Below the pieces are notes generated by a model. It was not told the origin of the DNA. It was given only the letters and a program-made list of their open reading frames with translations, and did not search any database. A DNA stretch of 64,000 nt, taken from assembly GCA_011799875.1 (NCBI GenBank), contig CM022302.1, positions 323,003,114-323,067,113 on the forward strand. Direction: 5' to 3'. A program made the translations under genes and the position numbers. Origin of the DNA: Thinopyrum elongatum (lineage: Eukaryota > Streptophyta > Magnoliopsida > Poales > Poaceae). Positions 55,642-64,000 of the stretch are shown here, in pieces (position 1 is the first letter of the stretch; the number at the start of each line of letters is the position of its first letter).

Positions 55642-56342
55642 AGCAGGATCAAGCATGGACATGAAGGCGCGCGCGAATGGATCCAAAATGCTGCTTCTAG
55701 TGCATATTTGAGCACTTTGAAGCCTCCGTGATGACCTACAAGAACATGGATGAAATATACAAGATACCCCTTCATAAATTTTGTCCATGGCTTATTTTAG
55801 GTGCTGCGCCACCTTAGTTTTGGGCCAGGCCCATGTAATTTCGAAATACTTAAGTATAGGCTGTTTTTATAGTCCGTATGTGTGGGGAAACAAAGTTAGG
55901 GTTGGTTTCGGACCCCTCCTACAAGGGTCACAAATCTCCCCCCTACCACTCCATATATACAGCCCTTAGGGCGTCGTTTAGACTTTGGGTTTTTTTTAGA
56001 TTAAAAGTTCGCCATAGCTGCAACTTCGCGTACTTCGTTTGTGTTCAACGACCAGACCAAGACGTCACAGAACCCCACTTTAATCAATAAAGCTTTCCTC
56101 TTATATTCGCAATATCCAGATTGCAATCTCAGTTTCTTGCTTGTTCTTCGTTTGCTTGCAGGAAATAGACCCTTGTGGTCAGGTTGATCGTGCTCTGGCG
56201 TGGTCAATAACCCCTCGAAAGTTGGTTTAGCGATTGCTAAGGCACGGCGTCTTCGCACGTTCGTAGTCAGATCGTCAAAGTCTACTCCCACAGAAAGCGA
56301 TAGCTATCTCATTGAAACATCGGGACACCTTCGCCTCTATCA
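55425..56342 (+). repeat. 3' LTR of the CRM-like element
   Basis: 918 bp, TGATGAGG..CTATCA. The TSD CAAGA follows at 56343-56347. The first 217 bp are coding (integrase tail). Confidence 0.9.
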
Positions 56343-56499
56343 CAAGAAACTTGGTCGGGTTTGTTTTGGGATTATTTGATTTTTGTAAGATGACTATAAC
56401 TAGCAATCGCAACAATAACTGTAAGATATGCATCCGACGGTGGCACCTATTGGACGTAAACAGCAATAGAAAAGAATTGCCACAAAACTGCCACACCAC

Positions 56500-56890
56500 C
56501 CCCCTCCCCTACACATAAGACTACCACGCGAGTGTTCGCAACTGCCACGTATGTTCGGGTTGCGCTTGGCTCTTTGCTTCTTTGAGAAGTCCAACAATGA
56601 TGTTACTACTTCTGCAGTATCGAATCAACTGCTGCATGTCCACCGCGTGGGGGAGGGAGAGCTTGTTGTAAGCAAAAGCTTCTCCTCATCTGCGAGCCAC
56701 TGCACGCATGGGAGAGGGAGAGGGCATACTAGTAATCAAGCTTCTCGTTGTTGTCCGAGTTGACGCGACACATCATAGCACGATTTTCTCAAAAAGTTGT
56801 GTTTACCTATGCATTAATTACAATGCATGCATGTCGTGAGTTTCCTGTTGATCCTTGCATCTATTGATTTAATGCACCTTGAAGTATAAA
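56500..56890. repeat. Duplicated block, copy 1
   Basis: Direct repeat of 57229-57660. Shared segments include GGGTTGCGCTTGG, CTGCTGCAT.TCCACCGCGTG, GCAAAAGCTTCTCCT, GAGTTGACGCGACACAT and TGCATTAATTACAATGCATG. Confidence 0.85.
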
Positions 56891-57228
56891 CATGTGATGG
56901 TAAACTTGTCACAGTGGAGAGCACGTCGAGTGTTTGGAGGCAGCACTGCCTCTAACAAGGGCCCCACATGGTTGCCTCTAAACTTGGCTAAGAGACCCAC
57001 AATGTACAATCTTTTCTACAACCTCTAACATTTACCCCACCACAAATTAAAAAATATATTCCTCTCTTGACCAGATCAGCGTGCAAACTACAATCACCAG
57101 GATGACAGGTAGGGCCAGAAGATTATTTTAATAAAAAAAATTCTTTGAGATGGCCTGTTAGCATGGGGGCGACTCCAATGATTTTAAGCTTAGAGGCAAG
57201 GTACATGGTATCCTAGACTATGTTACTA
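56891..57228. other. Spacer between duplicated blocks; no gene
   Basis: No coding frame. A non-repeated AT-moderate segment with a short A-run near 57132-57140. Confidence 0.5.
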
Positions 57229-57660
57229 CTGCCTCCCCGACACATGAAACTGCCACATGAGCATTCGGGTTGCGCTTGGATCTTTGCCTCTTTGGGAAGT
57301 CGAACAATGATGGTACTACTGTAGTGGAGTACTACTCGCATGCTTCTGGCCATCTGACACTGAATGAACTGCTGCATCTCCACCGCGTGCGGGAGGGAGA
57401 GCGTGTAGCAAAAGCTTCTCCTAGCCCTGCGAGCCACCATGCTCTTGAGCGAGGGAGAGGGCATTGTAATCAAGCTTCTCCTTGTTGTACGAGTTGACGC
57501 GACACATTAAAGCAGTGCACTCGATATATTTCAATAATTTGCGTTTACCGATGCATTAATTACAATGCATGCATGCATTTCCTGACATTCCTTTTGATAC
57601 TTGCATGTGTTGATTTAATGCACCTTGAAGTAGTATGAATATGTGATGGTAAACCTTTCT
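57229..57660. repeat. Duplicated block, copy 2
   Basis: Direct repeat of 56500-56890 in the same orientation. It lies immediately upstream of the SINA-like pseudogene, so it may contain a duplicate of that gene's promoter region. Confidence 0.85.
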
Positions 57661-57684
57661 AATGCCCCAGCCCTAAAGCGAGAG

Positions 57685-58595
57685 ATGGTGGTGCACGAGA
57701 AGGGCGAGATCATGCCGACGGAACAGGACCCGACAATGGAGGGCTCTATGGACCTCACCTTGCTCCACTGCCCCTTGTGCCTCCGCCCCTTGAAGCCTCC
57801 AGTGTATGAGGTTTGAATACACCTCGTCCATTCGGCTGATCAAGCAAGGTGCATGTTTCTTGATTGATATGTTGTTCAATTGGTTTGTGCAGTGCAAGGG
57901 AGGGCACATGGCCTGCACGGACTACCACGGTGAGCACCCGGGAACCAGCGGCAGTGCAGAAGTGCGAGCGCGGTGGCGGCTTCGACGTGCGCAACATGGC
58001 GATGGACACCGTCCTCTCCTCGGTGAGGGTGGAGTGCCCGCATGAAGGCTGTGGGCTCTACATCACTTACCACAAGCTCGCCGATCACCAGAGCGTGTGT
58101 CCACTCGCGCCCTGCAAATGCCTCCTGCCCGTCTGCAGCTATGAAGGCCCACCACGGGTGCTCCCCCACCACATCAGCACCGTGCATCCCATGCCCGTGC
58201 ACAGGATCTAGTACGGCAAGGTGCTCCAGCTGCAAGTGCTAGTATCAGAGCCGCGGCGCTTGCTGTTCGCGGAGGAGGATAGTCGCACGTTTTTCGTGGT
58301 CGGCGGCGTGCTCAACATCGGTGCGCCTATCGCCGTGTCGGTCATTTGCATCAGAGCAGGGGCGTCCCCACCGCCGCACTACGCGGCCAAGGTGTGGGCG
58401 AACGGCCCACCGAGGGAGGCCAAAGGCAGGACCGACGCCGTCAAGGTGGAAATCGAGGTGACAAGCAGCAAGGAGACCGGCGCCGTCGCCGTGCAGGAGC
58501 TAACCTTCTTCACAGTGCCTCCCAAGCTACTGGCCAGGGCTAGGTTGTCGAGGACGGTGTCCCTCCACATTCGGATTGAAAAGCTCACCTCCTAA
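57685..58595 (+). pseudogene. SINA-like RING E3 ubiquitin ligase
   Basis: Exon 1 (57685-57810) starts MVVHEKGEIMPTEQD and ends with LLHCPLCLRPLKPPVYE, the first half of a C3HC4 RING. An 82-bp GT-AG intron (57811-57892) follows. Exon 2 begins CKGGHMACTDYHG, then a 1-nt insertion near 57950 shifts the frame to QKCERGGGFDV. It continues as the Sina zinc-finger/TRAF-like region (SSVRVECPHEGCGLYITYHK, CPLAPCKCLLPVC, LPHHISTVHPMPVH), then VLQLQVLVSEPRRLLFAEED, and ends VSLHIRIEKLTS with TAA 58593-58595. An in-frame TAG lies at 58209-58211 (Gln expected). The family ubiquitinates substrates via RING and the Sina domain. Two lesions make this a pseudogene. Confidence 0.85.
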
Positions 58596-59324
58596 ATGAT
58601 TCTACAGTGCCTTCTATTTATCTTAGTAATATGCTAATATAGGGTTTAGCTCGGTCTACTTCAACTTAAGAGATGGTGGATTTTGGTGGCGATACAACAA
58701 TTACTTCGAGATCATTTCAGTAGTTAAAGTAATTTCCAATAGTCGAAGGGATATTTTGTGCCTGTTGGATATAAAGATCCTTTGGGTAAGGAGTATAAGT
58801 TGCTTATATGCTTGTTTATTGAGGAAGTGTTGCATACTTCTGTGAGTTGACGTGACATATCAAAGAAGTACTACTACTAGTAGTACTCACCTGGCTGCGC
58901 AACAGGTAGACCAAGCTCATGTCGTGTTGGTGCCGTGTGTGGCCCGTACATTAACCAAAACCTTGCGCCTCCAGCTGAGCTTCCGCTTTTTAAACTTCTC
59001 AACCTCAAGGCCAAGGAGCAACGTGAACCTATGATAGAGCCAATCGGATGGTTGAGAACACTGCAATTCATAGCTATAGATGCGTGTGTGAGAGAGGACG
59101 AGTGCGTGCGTGCACCTCTTCTCTTCATGTACAACGTACTAAGCGCAGAGTACAAGTGTATGTGGGTGGCATCGACCTAGAGAGCTAGATATGATGCATG
59201 TGAGAAGTCCCAAGAGACTAGGTGTGCACGTGGGAAAGAGGGAGAGAGATGATATGTGTCGATGTAATGCGTGTGAAAAAAGACTAGTCAATAGCTCACC
59301 ACGAGGCTATTCCTTGCGAACGCC
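58596..59324. other. Downstream flank of SINA-like relic; no gene supported
   Basis: Contains 3'-UTR-like AT-rich sequence, a TACTACTACTAGTAGTACTC palindrome near 58867, and a GTGTGTGAGAGAGGACGAG..CACCTCTTCTCTTCAT stretch (59085-59130) that recurs near 60746-60796. Short open frames at 58850-59180 have no recognisable domain. Confidence 0.45.
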
Positions 59325-59475
59325 CCAATAACCGTAAGATATGTATCCGACGGTACCAGTTATTGCACGTACACAACAGTAAAAAAAGAAGTGTCGTGGC
59401 ATATTACAAAACTACCACACCACGCCCCTCCCCTGCCCATGAAACTGCCACTCGAGCGTTCGCAACTGCCATGGT
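59325..59475. repeat. Third partial copy of the 56400-56560 segment
   Basis: It shares CGTAAGATATG.ATCCGACGGT, CAAAACT(A/G)CCACACCAC, CCCCTCCCCT and GTTCGCAACTGCCA with about 56411-56560, in the same orientation, so the SINA-like relic is bracketed by related sequence. Confidence 0.75.
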
Positions 59476-59572
59476 CTGCTCGTATGTGTGATCTTCATTT
59501 TTTTATAGGGATCTACGATAAAAGGCCGTGCTTTTGGCGCGCAGCAGGTGGGGGAGCTTGGCCTGTCAGTTT

Positions 59573-59785
59573 GCTACTGCTCACATGCGATCGAACATAA
59601 GTGATGTACCAAGCCGATGTGCGTCGCTTCGGTGAGCGGCGGGACGGACATACCGTCTATTCATGCTAAGCGGCGGGCCGGATAGACCATGTGTTGGTGC
59701 TACTTCTTACATGCGGTCGCACATGTCAGTGACGCACCAAACCGATGCGCGTCCCTTCGATGAGCGGCGGGCCTGACCGACCGTG
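59573..59785. repeat. Diverged ~125-bp tandem duplication
   Basis: Units around 59573-59660 and 59700-59785 share ACATGCG.TCG.ACAT, ACCAA.CCGATG.GCGTC, CTTCG.TGAGCGGCGGG and ACCGT. The GCGGCGGGCCGGATAGACCATGTG string also resembles 39952-39975. Confidence 0.6.
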
Positions 59786-60744
59786 TGTTGGGGCGATGCC
59801 AGCACGACAGGCTGTAAGTTTACCGCCTAACTTAATTTGGAAAGGGTAACACTTGCTTTGCCTCCTTAACGAGATCGGTCGCTAGAAATCCTCATTACAT
59901 ACATTTCTAGGACACGTACGTTGGCCCGCATTCTCAGAGGCCATCGTGGCGAAGCCAGACGCCCGCAACCTCTCTGAGCAAAAAATGAGTTGCCCGCTGC
60001 TGGCTATTTCTATAATCAGTTTAGAAATTCTCAATTTCACGTATGATGTGATAATGTGATATTAGCCGTTCAGTGATGTTGATCCAATGGTCTAAGTGCC
60101 TCAGAATGGCTGGGATTCGCGTCTACAGTAACCTCATTGTACCCAGCAATCTCTACGTTCTTCTGAAAGCATCAGCACGTCAATGTGATCAATCCATGCA
60201 AGAAGCTGGCAAACAACACCTCCACATGTGCCACATGGCTTCATTGAGCTCCCCCACCATTTTATTCAAAAATATATTGACTGAAAAAGAGAGACATCTC
60301 CCGAAACAAAAACTTGCACGTATTTTGTTTCCTACTTGCTTTGCACATACCGGAAGAGCAAATATAATAAGTTACAACCAGCAGGCTATAATGATTAAAC
60401 AATTATATTTGTGTTGAGTTGGATGAGAGAGAAGAGGAGAGAATGGAAGTGGGTTGTAGATTAACAACCGACTACTGCACGGACTCCAAGAAACATTGTG
60501 AGAGTGTATAGTGGGCCATGCATTAATAAAGTAGTACAGCTTAGCAACTAGCTATACTATACACGTTGGCTATTAGGTTGACTATATATGACATGGCAAC
60601 TCCATATAGCCGGTTGTTGGCTATACTATTAACCATGCTCAAAGTACCAATGCCGCATCATCTAACAGGTCTGTCAACATACGTCAAATTATCACGAGGG
60701 CTAACTCTCCTTAGAGAAATGTGCCCCACCGTGTACCCGCATGT
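59786..60744. other. Intergenic DNA; no gene seen
   Basis: No protein frame with recognisable composition. It includes unrelated AT-rich sequence with TAGTTGGCTAT-type short repeats around 60540-60630. Confidence 0.45.
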
Positions 60745-61800
60745 GTGTGTGAGGGAGACAGTGCTTGTGTGTGTGCACCTCTTCTCTTCATACACGTCCT
60801 CCACGGCTCCACCTAATGGGTGTGTTAGAGAGAGAGAGGGAGATGGTGTGTCAGACATGCCTCTATACATATGTTTCTGTCAAAGAGAGGCATGAATACA
60901 TAGTATATGTATGTGGAGGGGCAATATACGAGAAGAGAGGGGGAAGGATCGTTTACGCAACATACCGATAGATACAGATAGAGGGAAGAACTTTACGAGC
61001 GTACAAGCGCTAGGAAAGAGGGGGTGAATGTTGTAAGATGATGCGAGAGGCCAACTAGGCAAAGACAAGGAAAGAGTACAAGCGCGAGATCGATAATTAA
61101 AGAGAGGGGACGATAACGTGCGTGGGCGCGCTTGTCTGGTCGATAGACAAAGCGGAAGGCATGGATGATGAGACGGGGAGGGGCAATTAATGTGTGTGTG
61201 GTAGGCAGTCCTATGTAGAGAGGTTGTGGTTTGGTCGATGTGTACGTGGTTAAAGAGAGGGAGACTTAACTAGAGATATAGATCAGACATTTTGAGTGGG
61301 GAAATAGCGAGAGACCTGGCTACACATAGAGGGAAATTGATTTGTGCACATGCATGCATGTGTCAGAGATAAAGAACACCCGTAGTGACGAAGACAGGGA
61401 GAGGTGTGTGTGGTGGGGGGAGGGGGTGCAGCTAGCTTGTGACACTGTACGAGTGCAAGATGCATAACAACAGAGGGTGCGACAGTGCCCGCGTGCCTCA
61501 AAGTTAGGATGGGAGGCACGGATGGTGAGAGGAGGGGAGGGACTATGTGTGTACATGTTTGTGTGTCATAGGCATGCCTGGCTAGCTAGAGGGGTATATC
61601 GATTGGTGTGTGTTGGAAAGATGGAGACGTAGGGAGATCGTGGGAGACCGACCTAAAGAACAAGAGCGTGTCTGCATGATGTAGAGGATGCAGAGTGGTG
61701 GGCAGTGTGTGTGCATATATGCATGCACAATAGGGAAGTTATTGGTAACCATGAAGGGAGGAGGAGTGTGTGTGCATGTGTGTGCGTGTAAATGACTTAC
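60745..61800. repeat. GT/GA-rich simple-sequence region
   Basis: Long runs built from GTGTGTG, GAGAGAGAGAGG and GAGGGAGAC. It includes (GA)n near 60829 and several GTGTGTGCATG strings between 61360 and 61790. Frames across it are Cys/His-rich artefacts. Confidence 0.7.
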
Positions 61801-61814
61801 AGAGATGATAATCA

Positions 61815-62560
61815 GTATAAAAGTGGATTCAAATATTTGACTAAAAGCCCACGATGTTTGTAACTCATGCATGCATGAATATAATGCAGATATGCCTCGT
61901 GTGGTTTTGAATCAAACGTGCTATATACTATATTCACATCGAACAAGGCCAAATCGATTTGAATTTGCGATACCGATGGCAGGCATCGTCTGGCCACATT
62001 GCATCCGTGCATGGACATAACTATTGGAATTTGAGATAATGTGTGGCTTTCAAAGCTAACATCTAAATGTTGTGTGTGTGGGCAGGAGGCGGGGGATGCA
62101 TTTTTGTGTGTGTTAAACACATTATACATATGAAAACACGGTTTAGATTATTCCGAACATCTCGCTACCTAGACCAATGTACTGTGAATTGAATTCAACA
62201 TAAAATGGATACAAATATTTGAATTGGAGATCGTATGGTACATGCGGTTCATATTTAAATATGATTAATACTATATGCATGTTTTCTGTTATCAAGATAA
62301 TATTTAAATGATGGTATAACTTGACAACAATCGTATTCAAATAGGGAAAATTGATTCGAATTTAGTCCATATGTTAGACGACAATATATATTCGTAGGGT
62401 GGAGCAAAATATTCATATAAGATGGAAGATCAAAATGTAGGACTACATCCATTATAAACCGCAAGATCACCTAACGATATATTCGAATTCAACACAACGT
62501 GGATTCAAAAATTGAAATTCGAGATCCTGGCATTTGTAATCATATAAAACGGGACATGAC
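61815..62560. repeat. Diverged repeats with a GGATTCAAATATTTGA-like core
   Basis: Related strings occur at 61823 (GTGGATTCAAATATTTGA), 62206 (ATGGATACAAATATTTGAATT) and 62502 (GTGGATTCAAAAATTGAAATT), each followed by a GAGAT-type segment. This suggests a diverged ~300-380 bp periodic repeat or nested fragments of one element. Confidence 0.5.
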
Positions 62561-63004
62561 TCTTTCTTGTGGTGGGAATTGATTTGTTTTTTGTTGTTGT
62601 TGAGGGAAGTGCAAATTGATTCGGTACTGTACAGGCTAATCTTGTTCTCCCGAATTTTTTTTAGATTTTTCTTGTTGTTTTTTCAATGGTATTTGTAACA
62701 ATATAAGTAAAGGGACATCGTCGCAAAAAAGAAGTAAAAGGGAAAATGACACTCTTGTGTCTTGTATGAATTGTCTTTTTTTGTACACGTTAAGTTTGTT
62801 CTGCCGAACGTGGAACCCGCGGCTTGTTATCCCGAAATTTTCAAGCTAGAGTATCTCTTGTCTCTTCTGCTGCGAAACTCCCGCCTCTTCAACCCGCCCC
62901 GTGCCTTCTTATCCCAAAATTTCAACGCGCACGAAAACTCCCTCCTCATCCGAAATCAGTCGCGTAGGCCAGACACGCGAAATTCCCCTTCTACCCCTCA
63001 GCCG
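62561..63004. other. No gene or element recognised
   Basis: AT-rich to about 62820, then promoter-like, C-rich sequence begins. No feature supported. Confidence 0.4.
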
Positions 63005-63920
63005 GAAATGCCGCCTCGATGTCGCGTGGTCAAAACCGGTGGGGGTACATTTGTAACTTACCCCACATTTCGGACAAGCGCGTCCCTAAGCCATGGCTCC
63101 CCCTACCTTACCCTTCATTCCCCCCATTCGTACACCGAGGCCGCCAAAACCCGCGAAACCCCAAGCTCCTCCGTCGGCCTCCCGACCGCCGCCCAGCCGG
63201 AGCCTCTTCCCCGACGACGTCGTCCACAGCAATAGCTCGACGTCCCTCATCCACTGCACCGGATGAGGATCCGTCGATGATCTCATTGTCCTCCACCTCC
63301 AAGGAGCTGCCCTGATGTTCACCTCGTCTATCGCGCCACCTCCATCCCCACAGCGTCGTCTTCACCTGCCCGAATTGGAACCGCAGCACCCTCACAAATT
63401 CCTCCGATGAAGCCGAGGCCTACTCGGCGCCACCAAGAAGGTTCTGCACTCACCGCTGCATTTTTTTTCTTTTATTCGATCTCACGAGGATGCTGGTGCT
63501 CGATACCGAGCAGCGATGGTGGGTCTCCATCGACGGCGCCGTCGCCGGCCACTTCCTCCATGGTGTCTCTCCCCCATGTCGTTGCTTCCTCGGTGGCGAC
63601 TTCCACACTAGCACTAGTTGTTGCTGCTCCGGCTCTCGCTCACGCTTCGGCTCTGCTCTTGCTGTTGGCCGCGCTGCTGCTCTGCTCTTACTTTCGTTCG
63701 TGCTGCTGCTCTGCTCTACTCTTGTTGTCAGTCGCACTGCTGCTCCGCTCTTGCTCTCTTTTGGGCTACTGCTCTGCTGCTACTCTTGCTCTCGCTCGCA
63801 CTGCTACTCTTGCTACACGACCTGCGGAAGCTACAGGAGTTGCTGCTTTAGCACTCGCTCGCGATGCTGCTGCACGAGCTGCTCTCTGCCCCTGCTCGAG
63901 CGGCTGCTGATTTAGATCAC
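63005..63920. other. GC-rich, C/T-rich and (GCT)n-like low-complexity region
   Basis: 63005-63430 has 5'-UTR/first-exon-like composition. From 63600 to 63905 the plus strand is dominated by CTGCT, GCTCT and CTCGCT units. Open frames in all plus frames here are Leu/Ala/Ser/Cys-rich and disagree with one another, so they are composition artefacts. It may be the start of a gene or element continuing past the window. Confidence 0.45.
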
Positions 63921-64000
63921 TACTTCTCTGCTACCAGTGCTCGAATGGCCTAAACTTCTATTCAGTGCTCTGCTACTAGTTCAATCAGTTTCGTCAGTAA

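Larger units (their letters stand above)
48806..56342 (+). mobile_element. CRM-clade Gypsy LTR retrotransposon (centromeric-retrotransposon-like), defective
   Basis: LTRs at 48806-49725 (920 bp) and 55425-56342 (918 bp) start TGATGAGGACATCA and end CTCTATCA. A perfect 5-bp TSD CAAGA flanks it (48801-48805, 56343-56347). The PBS TGGTATCAGA fits initiator-Met tRNA. Gag-pol is one plus-strand frame in design, and the integrase C-terminus runs about 215 nt into the 3' LTR. That overlap, the Met-tRNA PBS and the C-terminal GPITRA.ARQLNYQ motif are features of the CRM clade (Cereba/Quinta/CRR relatives). Reverse transcriptase has an internal deletion and there are many stops. By eye about a dozen differences occur in the first ~130 bp of the LTRs, so it looks older than the Tat insertion. 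Confidence 0.88.

Noticed and set aside
63407..63915. Leu/Ala/Ser/Cys-rich ORFs
   Set aside because: Three overlapping frames are open through a (GCT)n-like region. No start context, domain or frame preference.
1..64000. tRNA, rRNA or snRNA genes
   Set aside because: I looked for cloverleaf-type and conserved rRNA strings and saw none. The tRNA-like matches are only the primer-binding sites of the LTR elements.

Overview
This is a stretch of a large, repeat-rich grass genome. The transposon families, the TATA-type plant promoters and the gene families (F-box/FBD, SINA-like, 3'-5' exonuclease) point to Triticeae (wheat, barley or Aegilops). That attribution rests on knowledge of these families, not on a database search. 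I found no convincingly intact host gene. The window holds gene relics, four complete transposons with recognisable target-site duplications (TSDs), one solo LTR, one incomplete inverted-repeat element and several MITEs.

Layout. 1-3992: probable terminal fragment of a long LTR element, abutting an F-box/FBD pseudogene (3993-4360). 4822-5497: end of a DNA transposon with 83-84 bp tandem repeats. 5498-31311 (minus strand): an old multi-exon gene of a grass-amplified family, split in two by a three-level nest. The nest is a Mutator-like element (MULE, 8395-29790, 9-bp TSD AATAAATCA). Inside it is a CACTA element (9253-29130, 3-bp TSD TCC) with a TNP2 transposase gene and a second Cys-containing gene. 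Inside that second gene is a 13.2-kb Tat-lineage Gypsy element (10157-23386, 5-bp TSD TGGTG) carrying gag-pol on the minus strand and a long antisense ORF on the plus strand.

31658-32547: a solo LTR of the same Tat family (TSD ACGGT), upstream of the split gene. 33588-34268: a 3'-5' exonuclease pseudogene whose five interior stops are all TAG. 34714-39041: a large inverted-repeat element with a Copia integrase fragment and a Stowaway MITE inside. 40584-48165: an uncharacterised minus-strand gene cut near its 3' end by a non-autonomous LTR element (40638-47699, TSD AAGGC). 48806-56342: a CRM-clade (centromeric-retrotransposon-like) Gypsy element in plus orientation (TSD CAAGA), with its reverse-transcriptase core deleted. 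56500-58595: a duplicated block followed by a SINA-like E3 ligase pseudogene. 58600-64000: mostly diverged repeats and simple sequence.

The best new-looking observations are five. (1) The nest itself can be read as a relative time series. (2) Homologous leaders sit upstream of both CACTA genes. (3) The exonuclease relic has only amber interior stops. (4) A TGCAGTTCAC-type motif is scattered over the split gene and its neighbourhood but not inside the nest. (5) The non-autonomous LTR element carries several internal copies of its polypurine tract. I did not find a clearly new molecular system such as a defence island, CRISPR array or biosynthetic cluster.
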